In this document: one piece after another, positions 33,670-41,537 of the stretch | How the letters are laid out: each line of letters begins with the position of its first letter | Numbering within the stretch: position 1 is the first letter of the stretch | Assembly (NCBI GenBank): GCA_046262295.1 | Contig: JBHENC010000013.1 | Coordinates: 1 to 64,000 of the forward strand | Direction of reading: 5' to 3' | DNA: 64,000 nt | DNA from: JBHENC01 sp046262295 | Lineage (GTDB): Bacteria; Acidobacteriota; Blastocatellia; Pyrinomonadales; Pyrinomonadaceae | Made by a program: the position numbers and the translations under genes | Notes under the pieces: generated by a model | The model's database searches: none | What the model was told of the DNA's origin: nothing | What the model saw: the letters and a program-made list of their open reading frames with translations, nothing else

Positions 33670-33831
33670 ATGAAGAAGCTGAAAGCTGTGAAAGAACTAA
33701 AAATTGAACGCCCGCCGCGTGCCGTTGTGTCTGAAAAGGAATCGCTGAAGCGCATGAAAGAATTCTCCAAACGGAAGGAGCAGTTCCTTGCCACTGCTCG
33801 AACGGGTAAGAGTCGAAGTGTACGTTCCTGA
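33670..33831 (+). CDS. Short basic protein, possible module partner
   Basis: A 53-residue Lys/Arg-rich protein (MKKLKAVKELKIERPPRAVV, ESLKRMKEFSKRKEQFLATA) begins nine bases after GGAGG. Proteins of this kind are found in front of small genes starting LERVRVEVYVPD, which is also the case here (33788, overlapping). It is probably the first half of a two-gene unit whose second gene is broken. Confidence 0.6.
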   Translation: MKKLKAVKELKIERPPRAVVSEKESLKRMKEFSKRKEQFLATARTGKSRSVRS

Positions 33832-33976
33832 TTTACCGGCAGCGTCCTACCGCAACACTCATGCTTCATTATCAGCGGCAGGCAGTAAGCGCCATTACTT
33901 CTTATGCCTCTTCGTAGTTGCCGGAATTGACGACTTATCTATGGTAAATTTCGCTTGTTTGAGGGTTGAATTATGA
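33788..33976 (+). pseudogene. Truncated gene starting LERVRVEVYVPD
   Basis: From TTG 33788 the frame reads MPLLERVRVEVYVPDLPAAS, which is the start of a small conserved protein family I associate with such pairs. After about 23 codons it turns into unrelated sequence and ends at 33976. The body of the family protein is missing. The ORF end overlaps the start of the Uma2 gene by four bases. Confidence 0.5.
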
Positions 33977-34524
33977 CGACGAAAGTTCGCGCCACAATCG
34001 AAGATTTGTACAAAGTACCCGATAATTTCAAAGCCGAAATCGTGAATAGAGAGGTGCGCTTGATGTCGCCGACCGGAGATTCGCCTAATCGCGCGGGCGG
34101 TGCGGTTTACGTCAGCCTGCGCCTGTATGAGCCTAAGCTGAAAGGCGGACGCGCTTATTCGGATAATGCGGGTTTTAGAGTTAATCTTCCGCATCGTGAG
34201 TCGTTTAGTCCTGATGCCGCTTTCCATGTAGGTAAGCCCACCGGCATGAAATTCCTCGAAGGCGCACCCGTTTTTGCCGTTGAAGTAAGAAGCGCCGGAG
34301 ATTACGGTTCCGCTGCTGAAGAAGAGATTGCCCGAAAACGCGCCGATTATTTCGCCGCCGGAACGCTTGTCGTATGGGATGTGGATTTGCTCGGAGAAGA
34401 TGTAGTTAAGGTATATCGCGCCAGCAGCCCGGACAGCCGAACTATTTACCGACGCGGCGAAATGGCGGAAGCCGAACCAGCCGTTCCCGGATGGACGATA
34501 GCAGTGGATGCGCTTTTCGACTAA
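33973..34524 (+). CDS. Uma2-family (DUF820) PD-(D/E)XK nuclease
   Basis: The 183-residue protein has the Uma2 core: VRATIEDLYKVPDNFKAEIVNREVRLMSPTGDSPNRAG, then FSPDAAFHVG, PVFAVEVRSAGDYG and ADYFAAGTLVVWDVD. The SPDAAF and AVEVRS blocks supply the Asp and Glu of the nuclease fold. The usual E-x-K lysine is replaced by R-S in this block. Uma2 genes are highly multiplied in cyanobacteria and acidobacteria, with no settled role. A cassette-type core site begins six bases after its stop codon. Confidence 0.85.
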   Translation: MTTKVRATIEDLYKVPDNFKAEIVNREVRLMSPTGDSPNRAGGAVYVSLRLYEPKLKGGRAYSDNAGFRVNLPHRESFSPDAAFHVGKPTGMKFLEGAPVFAVEVRSAGDYGSAAEEEIARKRADYFAAGTLVVWDVDLLGEDVVKVYRASSPDSRTIYRRGEMAEAEPAVPGWTIAVDALFD

Positions 34525-34529
34525 CCAGC

Positions 34530-34542
34530 GTTAGGTGCTTCC
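34530..34542 (+). other. Cassette start, GTTAGGTGCTTCC core
   Basis: This 13-mer matches the starts of the cassettes at 1477 and 55909 (both on the minus strand). No attC-like stem lies directly before it, inside the end of the Uma2 gene. The following 670-bp unit, which ends at the attC at 35103-35208, may therefore be a single cassette inserted at a secondary site. Confidence 0.55.
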
Positions 34543-34629
34543 GGGAGGGTGACGGGAAAGCTATTGACTTGCCGCCAAAGGTAGTTTAGAAGCACCCTGC
34601 TTTACAAATCTTCTGCCGAAAGGAATCTA

Positions 34630-35058
34630 TTGATGAGCACACAACAAACGAACAGTACTGTTGATCGGAAGGCGCAACTGCGAGCAGTCGTGGACGCCTA
34701 CTTTGACTCCTTAGCTGGAAAGGATTTCGAGGCGATTCCATATGATGAGAATGTCACCTTGCGCTCGCCTCTCGCGCCGCCCGATCTTGCCATCCCGTAT
34801 GAGTTATACCCTCTGGAGGGAAGGGATGCTGTGGTCGCGTGGTTTCAAGCGCTAGCGTCAGCCCTTGGGAAAACGAAGGTCATTGACTATTACTACAATG
34901 AAGACCTGACGGCGATCTGCGTTGAAGCCGAGGTCGGAATAGTTGACCCGCCCGGCACGTTGCGCGTAGCCGACCGATTCACGGTGAACGCCGAGGGTAA
35001 AATAACGGATCAGGAGAACCACTATGATCCGCGTCCCGCTTTCCCAGCAAGCTCGTAG
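34630..35058 (+). CDS. SnoaL-like / NTF2-fold cassette protein
   Basis: The 142-residue protein has the cone-shaped NTF2-like order: AVVDAYFDSLAGKDFEAIPYDENVTLRSPL, EGRDAVVAWFQALASALGKTKVIDYYYNED, and CVEAEVGIVDPPGTLRVADRFTVNAEGKITDQENHYDPRPAF at the end. Such proteins bind small hydrophobic ligands or act as isomerases or cyclases; the substrate cannot be read from sequence. It is the only gene in a unit that starts with a GTTAGG core and ends in a good attC site, so it is a typical integron cassette gene. GAAAGGAA precedes the ATG. Confidence 0.75.
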   Translation: MMSTQQTNSTVDRKAQLRAVVDAYFDSLAGKDFEAIPYDENVTLRSPLAPPDLAIPYELYPLEGRDAVVAWFQALASALGKTKVIDYYYNEDLTAICVEAEVGIVDPPGTLRVADRFTVNAEGKITDQENHYDPRPAFPASS

Positions 35059-35102
35059 GGAAGAGCGGGGCTGTAATCACAGTAGAATCATCAGGCAAAG
35101 GC

Positions 35103-35208
35103 GCACCTAACAACGGTATGCACCCGACCGCGAATAGCGCGACTCTCATGCGCGAGACTTGCTTTAATTCTGCGGTTCGTCGCGGCGGGTGATGCCGGGC
35201 GTTAGAAC
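35103..35208 (+). other. attC recombination site of the SnoaL-like cassette
   Basis: The site starts with R'' (CACCTAAC, 35104-35111) and L'' (TATGCACCCG). It ends with L' (CGGGTGATGC) and R' (GTTAGAAC, 35201-35208), and the arms pair with one unpaired base as in typical attC sites. It is close in sequence to the three sites at 53.5-56.0 kb after reverse complementing. Confidence 0.82.
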
Positions 35209-35210
35209 AT

Positions 35211-35284
35211 AAGCGCCTTGCATACACGTCAAAGCCGCCACACCTTAAGGGGCGCGGCGGCGAATTTCGTTGGAGTTCATTAAA
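35211..35284 (+). repeat. Dispersed repeat, copy C
   Basis: It matches copy A at 30479-30552 along its length, from AAGCGCCTTGCATACACGTC to GTTCATTAA. It begins three bases after the attC site. An ATG 36 bp further on is followed by only 22 codons, so no intact peptide gene is attached to this copy. Confidence 0.75.
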
Positions 35285-35357
35285 ACAAACGCGAGAAAAA
35301 CAGTAGAGACCACTATGTTTAGAAATACCTCGCCCGGTGCCCCGCCCGCGTCCAACA

Positions 35358-35855
35358 TCACAATCTTTCGACGAGTTCGATGAGCGTCATCGGGTTGACG
35401 GGTTTGGTGAGAAAATGGTCGAAGCCTGCGTTAAACGCCTGCCCGCGATCTTCATGTGTGGCGAAGCCTGTGACGGCGATCAGCGGCACAAATTCGTAGT
35501 CGGGCAGCGTCCGCAAATTCCGGGCTAATTCGTAGCCGTTCATTTCCGGCATTCCGATATCGGAAAGAACAACGTCAAAATGTTGAGCGCGCGCCGCGTT
35601 GAGCGCCTCCATCGCTGAAAAAGTTGCCACTACGTCGTAGCCCGCGTGCTGCAACATCATGGCGAGCATCTCCGTGATGTCCGGCGCATCGTCAACGACC
35701 AGTGCGCGCCGCTTGCGTTTCTCCGTTTCCGGCGTATCGCTTGCGTCCTCGGCGTCGCTCTTCAATTCATCTCCGACAGTGAATGGATAAGCGTCGTGCG
35801 CTGAAGGGAAATTGGGAGCTATCACGTGATGCGTGGGCGCTGTGAGCCACATCAT
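35358..35855 (-). CDS. Response regulator, single receiver domain
   Basis: The 165-residue protein has a ~50-residue polar N-terminus, then one receiver domain (RALVVDDAPDITEMLAMMLQHAGYDVV, phospho-acceptor Asp in FDVVLSDIGMPEMNG, LIAVTGFA and the conserved Lys in FLTKPVNP). There is no output domain, so it should act as a phosphate shuttle or sink. It lies last in the four-gene phosphorelay cluster on the minus strand. The ATG may be further inside, since the first residues are not conserved. Confidence 0.87.
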   Translation of the reverse strand: MMWLTAPTHHVIAPNFPSAHDAYPFTVGDELKSDAEDASDTPETEKRKRRALVVDDAPDITEMLAMMLQHAGYDVVATFSAMEALNAARAQHFDVVLSDIGMPEMNGYELARNLRTLPDYEFVPLIAVTGFATHEDRGQAFNAGFDHFLTKPVNPMTLIELVERL

Positions 35856-35943
35856 CTGTTGAACCTTTCCGCCGCGCCGTTTGTTTACGACGCGATCTTC
35901 GTTTGATGGTTTTTCGGGCTTGACGCCAACGCGCAGGGTTTCC

Positions 35944-37581
35944 TCATTCTACATCGGGCGCGTCCGGCGGCTGGCGGCGCGCGTGTCGAATCTGCTGCTC
36001 GATCTGCGTCAAGAGTAGAGCTGGATTAACAGGTTTTGCGAGATGCGCATTAAAGCCTGCAGCGAGCGCGAGTTCGTTGTCATGCTGCGAGGCATAACCC
36101 GTCAACGCAACCGCCAGCACGTGCCGCAGGTGCGGCACGGCGCGCAGCTGTTTGATTAGCTCGTAACCGTCTGTTTCCGGTAATCCGATGTCGGAGATAA
36201 TAACATCAAAAGGCTCGTTTGTAGCAACCGCCAACGCTTCACGCGCAGAGCCGCACAACGTCGTGTGATATCCGCGCAGCTGAAATGTCGCGCCCAGCAT
36301 TTCGAGTGTGTCCGGCGAGTCTTCAACGATCAGCAGGCGCACGGGAGGCGCATCCGCGAAAGGTTGTGACGACGCGGCTTTCTCTTCAGCCGGAGAAGTT
36401 GCAACTGCTTCCTGCGTCTGAATGATGAGCGGCAGTTCGACTGTGAATTTGCTGCCGCGCTCATGGCCGACGCTCGCGCCCCGCACCGCGCCGCCGTGCG
36501 CCTCCACAAAACTTTTAACCAGCGCCAGGCCGATGCCCATGCCGCCATACAATCTAGTATTGGAGCCATCGGCCTGCCGAAAGCGTTCAAAGATGTGCGG
36601 CAGAAATTCCGGCGCGATGCCCTGCCCTTCGTCTTCGACTTCAACACGCGCCGCCGCATCGCCGTCAGTCTCACACGCAATCCGCACACGGCTATTTTCA
36701 GGCGAGAATTTCACGGCGTTACTCAGCAAGTTCAAGAAGACTTGCACCAGCCGCGTGCGGTCGCCGGGAACCATCAAAGGCCGCGCCGCTATCTCGTCGC
36801 AGAGTTCGATCTCAAGATTGATGTTGCGCTTTTCGGCCTGCGGGCGCACGGTCTCGACCGCCTCCGTCAACACTTCGGTAAGGTCAATCGGAGTTTGTTC
36901 GATGTGCATCTTGCCGCTCAGGATAGCCGTCATATCGAGCAGATCGTTGATGAGCCGCAACAGGGATTGCGCGTTGCTGTCAATCACGGCGAGACCCTGT
37001 TCGGCGTGTTCGCCGTTGAGCATTCCCTGTCTCATCATGCGCACCCAACCGAGAATCGGCGTCAAGGGCGTGCGCAATTCATGCGAGAGCGTGGCGAGGA
37101 ATTCATCTTTGGCGCGGTTGGCGGCTTCGGCTTCGGCACGCGCCTTTTGTTCGAGCACCAGCAGTTGCGCGCGTTCCTCTTCGGCGCGGCGCTTCTCGCG
37201 CCGCATCACCGCATCGCTCAGTTCCCTTTCGACGGCGGGAACCAGCCGCGCCAGATTATCCTTCATCAGGTAATCGTGCGCGCCCGCTTTCATGACGGCG
37301 ACGGCGGTCGCTTCGCCGATGCTTCCCGAAACGATGATAAAGGGCAAATCCAACCCGCTTTGCTGTAGAACGTCGAGCGCGGCGAGGCCACTGAATTGCG
37401 GCATCGAAAAATCGGAGATGACGACATCCCAGACTTTTTCCGCCAGTGCCGCGCGCATCGCGGCCGCCGTATCAACACGCCGATACGTTATGTCGTAGCC
37501 GCCGCGCCGCAATTCGCGCAGCAGAAACTCCAGATCATCTTCCGAATCTTCAACGACGAGGAGCCGAAGCGGTGTATTCAT
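35944..37581 (-). CDS. Hybrid sensor histidine kinase, receiver - HisKA - HATPase - receiver
   Basis: The 545-residue cytoplasmic protein starts with a receiver domain (LLVVEDSEDDLEFLLRELRR, Asp in VVISDFSMPQ). A short coiled coil follows, then a HisKA dimer domain with the phospho-His in FLATLSHELRTPLTPILGW (near 166). The ATPase domain has N, G1 and G2 boxes (LLSNAVKFSPEN, VEDEGQGIAPEF, YGGMGIGLALVKSFVEAHGG). It ends in a second receiver (LLIVEDSPDTLEMLGATF, Asp in VIISDIGLPETDG). There is no sensor or membrane domain, so input should come from the neighbouring receiver protein or PAS/GAF kinase. Confidence 0.92.
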   Translation of the reverse strand: MNTPLRLLVVEDSEDDLEFLLRELRRGGYDITYRRVDTAAAMRAALAEKVWDVVISDFSMPQFSGLAALDVLQQSGLDLPFIIVSGSIGEATAVAVMKAGAHDYLMKDNLARLVPAVERELSDAVMRREKRRAEEERAQLLVLEQKARAEAEAANRAKDEFLATLSHELRTPLTPILGWVRMMRQGMLNGEHAEQGLAVIDSNAQSLLRLINDLLDMTAILSGKMHIEQTPIDLTEVLTEAVETVRPQAEKRNINLEIELCDEIAARPLMVPGDRTRLVQVFLNLLSNAVKFSPENSRVRIACETDGDAAARVEVEDEGQGIAPEFLPHIFERFRQADGSNTRLYGGMGIGLALVKSFVEAHGGAVRGASVGHERGSKFTVELPLIIQTQEAVATSPAEEKAASSQPFADAPPVRLLIVEDSPDTLEMLGATFQLRGYHTTLCGSAREALAVATNEPFDVIISDIGLPETDGYELIKQLRAVPHLRHVLAVALTGYASQHDNELALAAGFNAHLAKPVNPALLLTQIEQQIRHARRQPPDAPDVE

Positions 37582-38026
37582 CTTCGCACGTTCCTCCCTG
37601 CGGATTCTGGTTCAGCAGCAGCCAGTAGAGGCCGAGTTGCCGCACCACTTCCGTAAATTCCGCGAAGTCAACGGGCTTGCGTATGTAACTATTGACTCCG
37701 AGACTGTAGCTTTGCAATAAGTCCTGCTCCTCGACGGAAGTGGTCAGAATCACTGTCGGCAGCAGCTTCGTGCGCGGGTTGGCGCGCACGCGCTCAAGCA
37801 CTTCGAGGCCGCTTACCTTCGGCAGCTTCAGATCGAGCAGCATCAAGTGCGGAAGTTCATCCGCGCTCTCCGCGTGCGAATCATCGGCGAAGAGATAATC
37901 GAGGGCTTCGGCTCCGTCGTGCGCGATCACGATTTCATTCGTGATGTTATTTTTTTTGAGCGCGCGCAGGCACAGCATCTCGTCATCTGGATTGTCTTCA
38001 ACAAGCAGTATCTTACATTTTTTCAT
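37550..38026 (-). CDS. Response regulator, Rcp1-like single receiver
   Basis: The 158-residue receiver protein has KILLVEDNPDDEMLCLRALKKNNITNEIVIAHDGAEALDYLF, the phospho-acceptor in HLMLLDLKLPKVSG and YIRKPVDFAEFTEVVRQLGLYWLLLN. This is the subtype that commonly partners phytochrome-like or PAS/GAF histidine kinases. Its end overlaps the start of the hybrid kinase gene by 32 bp, and the PAS/GAF kinase lies 74 bp upstream, so the genes are probably co-transcribed. Confidence 0.92.
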   Translation of the reverse strand: MKKCKILLVEDNPDDEMLCLRALKKNNITNEIVIAHDGAEALDYLFADDSHAESADELPHLMLLDLKLPKVSGLEVLERVRANPRTKLLPTVILTTSVEEQDLLQSYSLGVNSYIRKPVDFAEFTEVVRQLGLYWLLLNQNPQGGTCEDEYTASAPRR

Positions 38027-38099
38027 TGCGAGGCGTTCCCTTTAAGTAAGTTGACCATTTTTGTTTGAATGAACGAAACACGAACGCGCTTTAAGTAAG

Positions 38100-40166
38100 C
38101 TACAAAGTGAAGTAGAAAGTTGCGCCGCGCCCAATCTCGCCTTCAGCCCGGATGCTTCCACCGTGACGATTTATGATGCGCTGCACGGTGGCGAGACCGA
38201 TGCCCGTACCCTCGAATTCCTTGATAGAGTGAAGACGCTGAAAAGCTCCGAAGAGTTTGTTGGCGTAGGCCATGTCGAATCCGGCTCCGTTATCGCGCAC
38301 GAAGAATATTCTTTCGCCGACATCGCCGACCTTGATGCCGAACTCTATTTTGGCTGAAGGCCGCCTGCCTGTAAACTTCCACGCATTGCCGAGCAGATTT
38401 TCCAGCGCGATGCGCACCAGCTGTGCGTCGCCGCGCGCAATTATATCTTCGGCGATTTCTATTTCCACACGTCGCTCCGGTTGCGCCTTTTGCAGATGCT
38501 CGAGTGTCTCGCGCGCCAACGCGCTCAAGTTGATTTCATCACGCCGCATCAGCCCGCGCGAGACGCGCGATAGTTTAAGCATATCATCAATCAACTGCGC
38601 CATGCGCTGCGTCGCGGCGCGCACGCGATGAAGATAATTTTGCCCGGCCGCGTCTATGTGACCGGCGTAATCTTCCAAGAGAACCTGACTAAACCCGTCA
38701 ATGCTGCGAAGCGGCGCACGCAGATCATGCGAGACGGAATAGCTGAATGCTTCAAGCTCTTTATTGGCGGCTTCAAGCTCTGCGGTGCGCTCGATCACGC
38801 GCCGCTCAAGCTCTACGTTGAGCCGCAGAATCCTCTGCTCGGCGTCAACACGTTCGCTAATGTCCGTGCAGACTCCGACCCATTCGCGTATGCGTCCATC
38901 GGCATCGGTGATCGGCACGCCGCGCACCGCGAAATAGCCGTAAGAGCCGTCGCGCCGGCGTATGCGATATTCCGTTTCGCAAACGGTTCCCGTCCGCACG
39001 GCTTCCGCCCAGACGCTTGCCGTCCGCTCTCGGTCATCCGGGTGCAGGGCGTCAAGCCAGCCGAAACCTTTGACTTCTTCTTCAGTCTGTCCGGTTAAAA
39101 CTCTCCAGTCGGGCATATCTTCAACGCGGCCTTCTGCGTCGGTTCTCCAGACCACTTGCGAAGTCGCGGCCACTAATGAACGGTAACGTCGTTCGCTTGC
39201 CTGCAACTCTGACGCGGCTCGCCCGTGCTCTATAAATTGTCCGATCTGGCTGCCGACCGTTGCCATCACGTTAAGCAACTCCGTATCCGGCGGCTGAACC
39301 TCGCGGCTGAAGAATTCAATCACGCCGAGAACGTCGCCGTGCAGCATAACCGGGAAACCAAATCCACCGTGCAATCCTTCTTCGGCCGCCGCCTTAGTGC
39401 GCGAAAAATTATCATCCACCGTCACATCTGTAATCCAATCCGGTTCAGCCTTTTGCCACACGCGGCCGGGCAAACCCTTCCCTCGCGCAAGCGTGTGATG
39501 TTGGCTGATTGCTCCAAACTCCTGTGCTTTAATTGACGGCGCGTGCCAGAATTCGACGCAACGCAAAACCCGCGCCTGTTCATCAACGCTCCAGAGCGCG
39601 CCTACTTCCCATCCCAGATTTTCGCCCACCGCTTGTAGAATTTGGGGGGCGGCTTCGGCGAGCGTCATGGACTGCGCTAAGACGCGCGTCGCGGCGTGCT
39701 GTGCGGCCAGATACCGCTCGGCGCGTTTGCGCTCGGTTACGTCGCGGATAATGCCTGTGAAGAAATGCTGGCCGTCCTTAATGAATTCGCCGAAAGAGAT
39801 TTCCAGCGGAATCTCTCTGCCGCTCTTGCGCAAGCCCGGAACTTCGATTGCTTCCCATGAAAGATGCCGCGTGCCCGTTTCGAGATAGCGTTTCATGCCC
39901 GCCTGGTGAAGATGGCGCAGGTATTCCGGCATGATTATCGTGAGCGGTTGGCCGGACAATTCGGCGGCGGTGTAGCCGAAAATCTTCTCGGTGGCGCGAT
40001 TGGCAAACTGAATAACACTGTGTTCGTCAATGCTGATGATGGCATCGGACGCGGCATCAGTGACCACGCGGTAACGGTCTTCGCTGACGCGCAAGGCTTC
40101 CAGCATCTGGTGCTGTTCGCGTTCGCGCAGACCGTCCGACTCGTCGTTGCCTTTTTCTAACTCCAT
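38100..40166 (-). CDS. PAS-GAF-PAS sensor histidine kinase
   Basis: The 688-residue soluble kinase has a PAS domain (residues 25-145, ending GIIRDVTERKRAE), a GAF domain (155-320), a second PAS/PAC (325-450, GVCTDISERVDAEQR) and a coiled coil. A HisKA domain with phospho-His in SYSVSHDLRAPLRSIDGF follows, then a HATPase domain (LLGNAWKFTGRR, FFVRDNGAGFDMAYANKLFGAFQRLH, GTGIGLATVQRIINRHGG). It resembles phytochrome-like kinases but I see no chromophore cysteine. It is probably the input of the phosphorelay encoded downstream. Confidence 0.92.
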   Translation of the reverse strand: MELEKGNDESDGLREREQHQMLEALRVSEDRYRVVTDAASDAIISIDEHSVIQFANRATEKIFGYTAAELSGQPLTIIMPEYLRHLHQAGMKRYLETGTRHLSWEAIEVPGLRKSGREIPLEISFGEFIKDGQHFFTGIIRDVTERKRAERYLAAQHAATRVLAQSMTLAEAAPQILQAVGENLGWEVGALWSVDEQARVLRCVEFWHAPSIKAQEFGAISQHHTLARGKGLPGRVWQKAEPDWITDVTVDDNFSRTKAAAEEGLHGGFGFPVMLHGDVLGVIEFFSREVQPPDTELLNVMATVGSQIGQFIEHGRAASELQASERRYRSLVAATSQVVWRTDAEGRVEDMPDWRVLTGQTEEEVKGFGWLDALHPDDRERTASVWAEAVRTGTVCETEYRIRRRDGSYGYFAVRGVPITDADGRIREWVGVCTDISERVDAEQRILRLNVELERRVIERTAELEAANKELEAFSYSVSHDLRAPLRSIDGFSQVLLEDYAGHIDAAGQNYLHRVRAATQRMAQLIDDMLKLSRVSRGLMRRDEINLSALARETLEHLQKAQPERRVEIEIAEDIIARGDAQLVRIALENLLGNAWKFTGRRPSAKIEFGIKVGDVGERIFFVRDNGAGFDMAYANKLFGAFQRLHSIKEFEGTGIGLATVQRIINRHGGSIRAEGEIGRGATFYFTL

Positions 40167-40349
40167 TCTTTACTCCTTGAGAAACCCCTCATGGCGAAGC
40201 TGGCGCATACCGGCAAACTTCAAAGAAAAGCTACCGCCTTGCAGCGCGGGGCGTCAAGGCGCAGGCGCAAGTAGCCAAGTTCCGAATCTTTCTGCTAGTC
40301 TGCTGCATACGCGAGAACAATTTTTTCAAGCAAAGGACGAAGGCTACTT

Positions 40350-41027
40350 TTGTATCCGGCTGGCAATCTTTTCATCAACGCGCCGCATGGCCGCCTCGAA
40401 GCGATCTTGAAAGAGCCGCGCGCCACTGACGACGTTGAAACAAAAGGAAGCGGCGCGGCGCTCGTGCTTCATCCGCATCCGTTGCACGGCGGCACGATGC
40501 ACAACAAAGTGGTGTTTCGCGCGGCGGGCGCGCTCAACGATGCGGGACTCACGACCTTGCGCATTAACTTTCGCGGCGTCGGCTCGAGCACCGGAACGCA
40601 CGACGATGCGCGCGGCGAAAAGGAAGACGCGAGCGTTGCGCTCGATTATTTGCAAACTCATTACACGGATGATGACATCACGCTCGCCGGATTCTCTTTC
40701 GGCGCGCGCGTCGGCCTCGAAGTCGGCATTGCGGATCGGCGCGTGCGTTGGTTGATCGGCATCGGCACGCCCGTTGATAAATACGACTTCGCGTTTCTCG
40801 AAAATTGCCGCAAGCCGATTCTTTTCGTTCACGGCGACCGCGACGAATTCGGCAGCGCCGCTAGTCTGCGTGCGCTCATCGCAAAGCTTCCCGCCGAAGC
40901 GCACGCGCGGCTGGCGCTTATCGAAGGTGCAGAACATTTCTTCGAGGGACACTTGGATGAACTCAAACGCGCGATCACAGATTGGACACGAGAGCAACTC
41001 GAACACGCGAACGCTTCAGCCTCGTAA
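40350..41027 (+). CDS. Alpha/beta hydrolase
   Basis: The 225-residue protein starts at TTG 40350. It shows the hydrolase pattern of the COG2945 group: ALVLHPHPLHGGTMHNKVVFRAAGALNDAG, LRINFRGVGSSTGTHDD, the nucleophile elbow LAGFSFGARVGLEV (Ser near 114), KPILFVHGDRDEFG with the acid, and the His in GAEHFFEGHLDEL. It could be a carboxylesterase or peptidase. The substrate is unknown. It is followed by a hotdog thioesterase gene. Confidence 0.88.
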   Translation: MYPAGNLFINAPHGRLEAILKEPRATDDVETKGSGAALVLHPHPLHGGTMHNKVVFRAAGALNDAGLTTLRINFRGVGSSTGTHDDARGEKEDASVALDYLQTHYTDDDITLAGFSFGARVGLEVGIADRRVRWLIGIGTPVDKYDFAFLENCRKPILFVHGDRDEFGSAASLRALIAKLPAEAHARLALIEGAEHFFEGHLDELKRAITDWTREQLEHANASAS

Positions 41028-41119
41028 ACAAATTTACTAATCAGGGTAAAGTCCGTTTGCCCTAATCTCTCGTCGAAGATTTACGCTTCGTTGTTTCAAC
41101 TTTTCAGGAATGCTTTTGT

Positions 41120-41500
41120 ATGAACTCTTACACCGATCCGGCCATACGCTTGACGCTGCTGCCGCGCGACACCAATCCGCAGGGCACGATTTTCGGCGGC
41201 ATTATTTTAAGCTACATAGACATGGCGGGCGCAGTCGAAGCGCATCGCCGCACGGGGATCGAGCGGTTCGTCACCGTCGCCATGCGCGAAGTAATCTTTC
41301 ATCAACCGGTCTTCGTCGGCGACCTCGTCAGCTTCTATGCCGAAGTAATACGCACCGGCACGACTTCGATTACCCTCCGCGTCATCGTCGAAGCGGAACG
41401 ACACGGCGGCACGGACTCGCGCATCAAAGTCACGGAAGCCGAAGTCGTCTACGTCGCCGTTGACGAAAAACGCCGGAAGATCAAAATCAATAAGGACTGA
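41120..41500 (+). CDS. Hotdog-fold acyl-CoA thioesterase
   Basis: The 126-residue protein matches the YciA/BFIT-type acyl-CoA hydrolases: NPQGTIFGGIILSYIDMAGAVEAHRRTG, with the catalytic acidic residue in the central helix. It also has VTVAMREVIFHQPVFVGDLVSFYAEVIRTGTTSITLRVIVEA. It hydrolyses fatty acyl-CoA to free acid and CoA. It lies 38 bp upstream of the leucyl aminopeptidase start. Confidence 0.9.
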   Translation: MNSYTDPAIRLTLLPRDTNPQGTIFGGIILSYIDMAGAVEAHRRTGIERFVTVAMREVIFHQPVFVGDLVSFYAEVIRTGTTSITLRVIVEAERHGGTDSRIKVTEAEVVYVAVDEKRRKIKINKD

Positions 41501-41537
41501 ACATCACAGATTAGGAGCACGTCACGACAGCATCAAC

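Noticed and set aside
34400..34530. An attC inside the end of the Uma2 gene, before the core at 34530
   Set aside because: No complementary L'/L'' arms are present. Secondary-site insertion explains the lone core better.
36422..37368. Long + strand ORFs opposite the hybrid histidine kinase
   Set aside because: They have no recognisable motifs, while the minus strand encodes intact receiver and kinase domains over the same bases.
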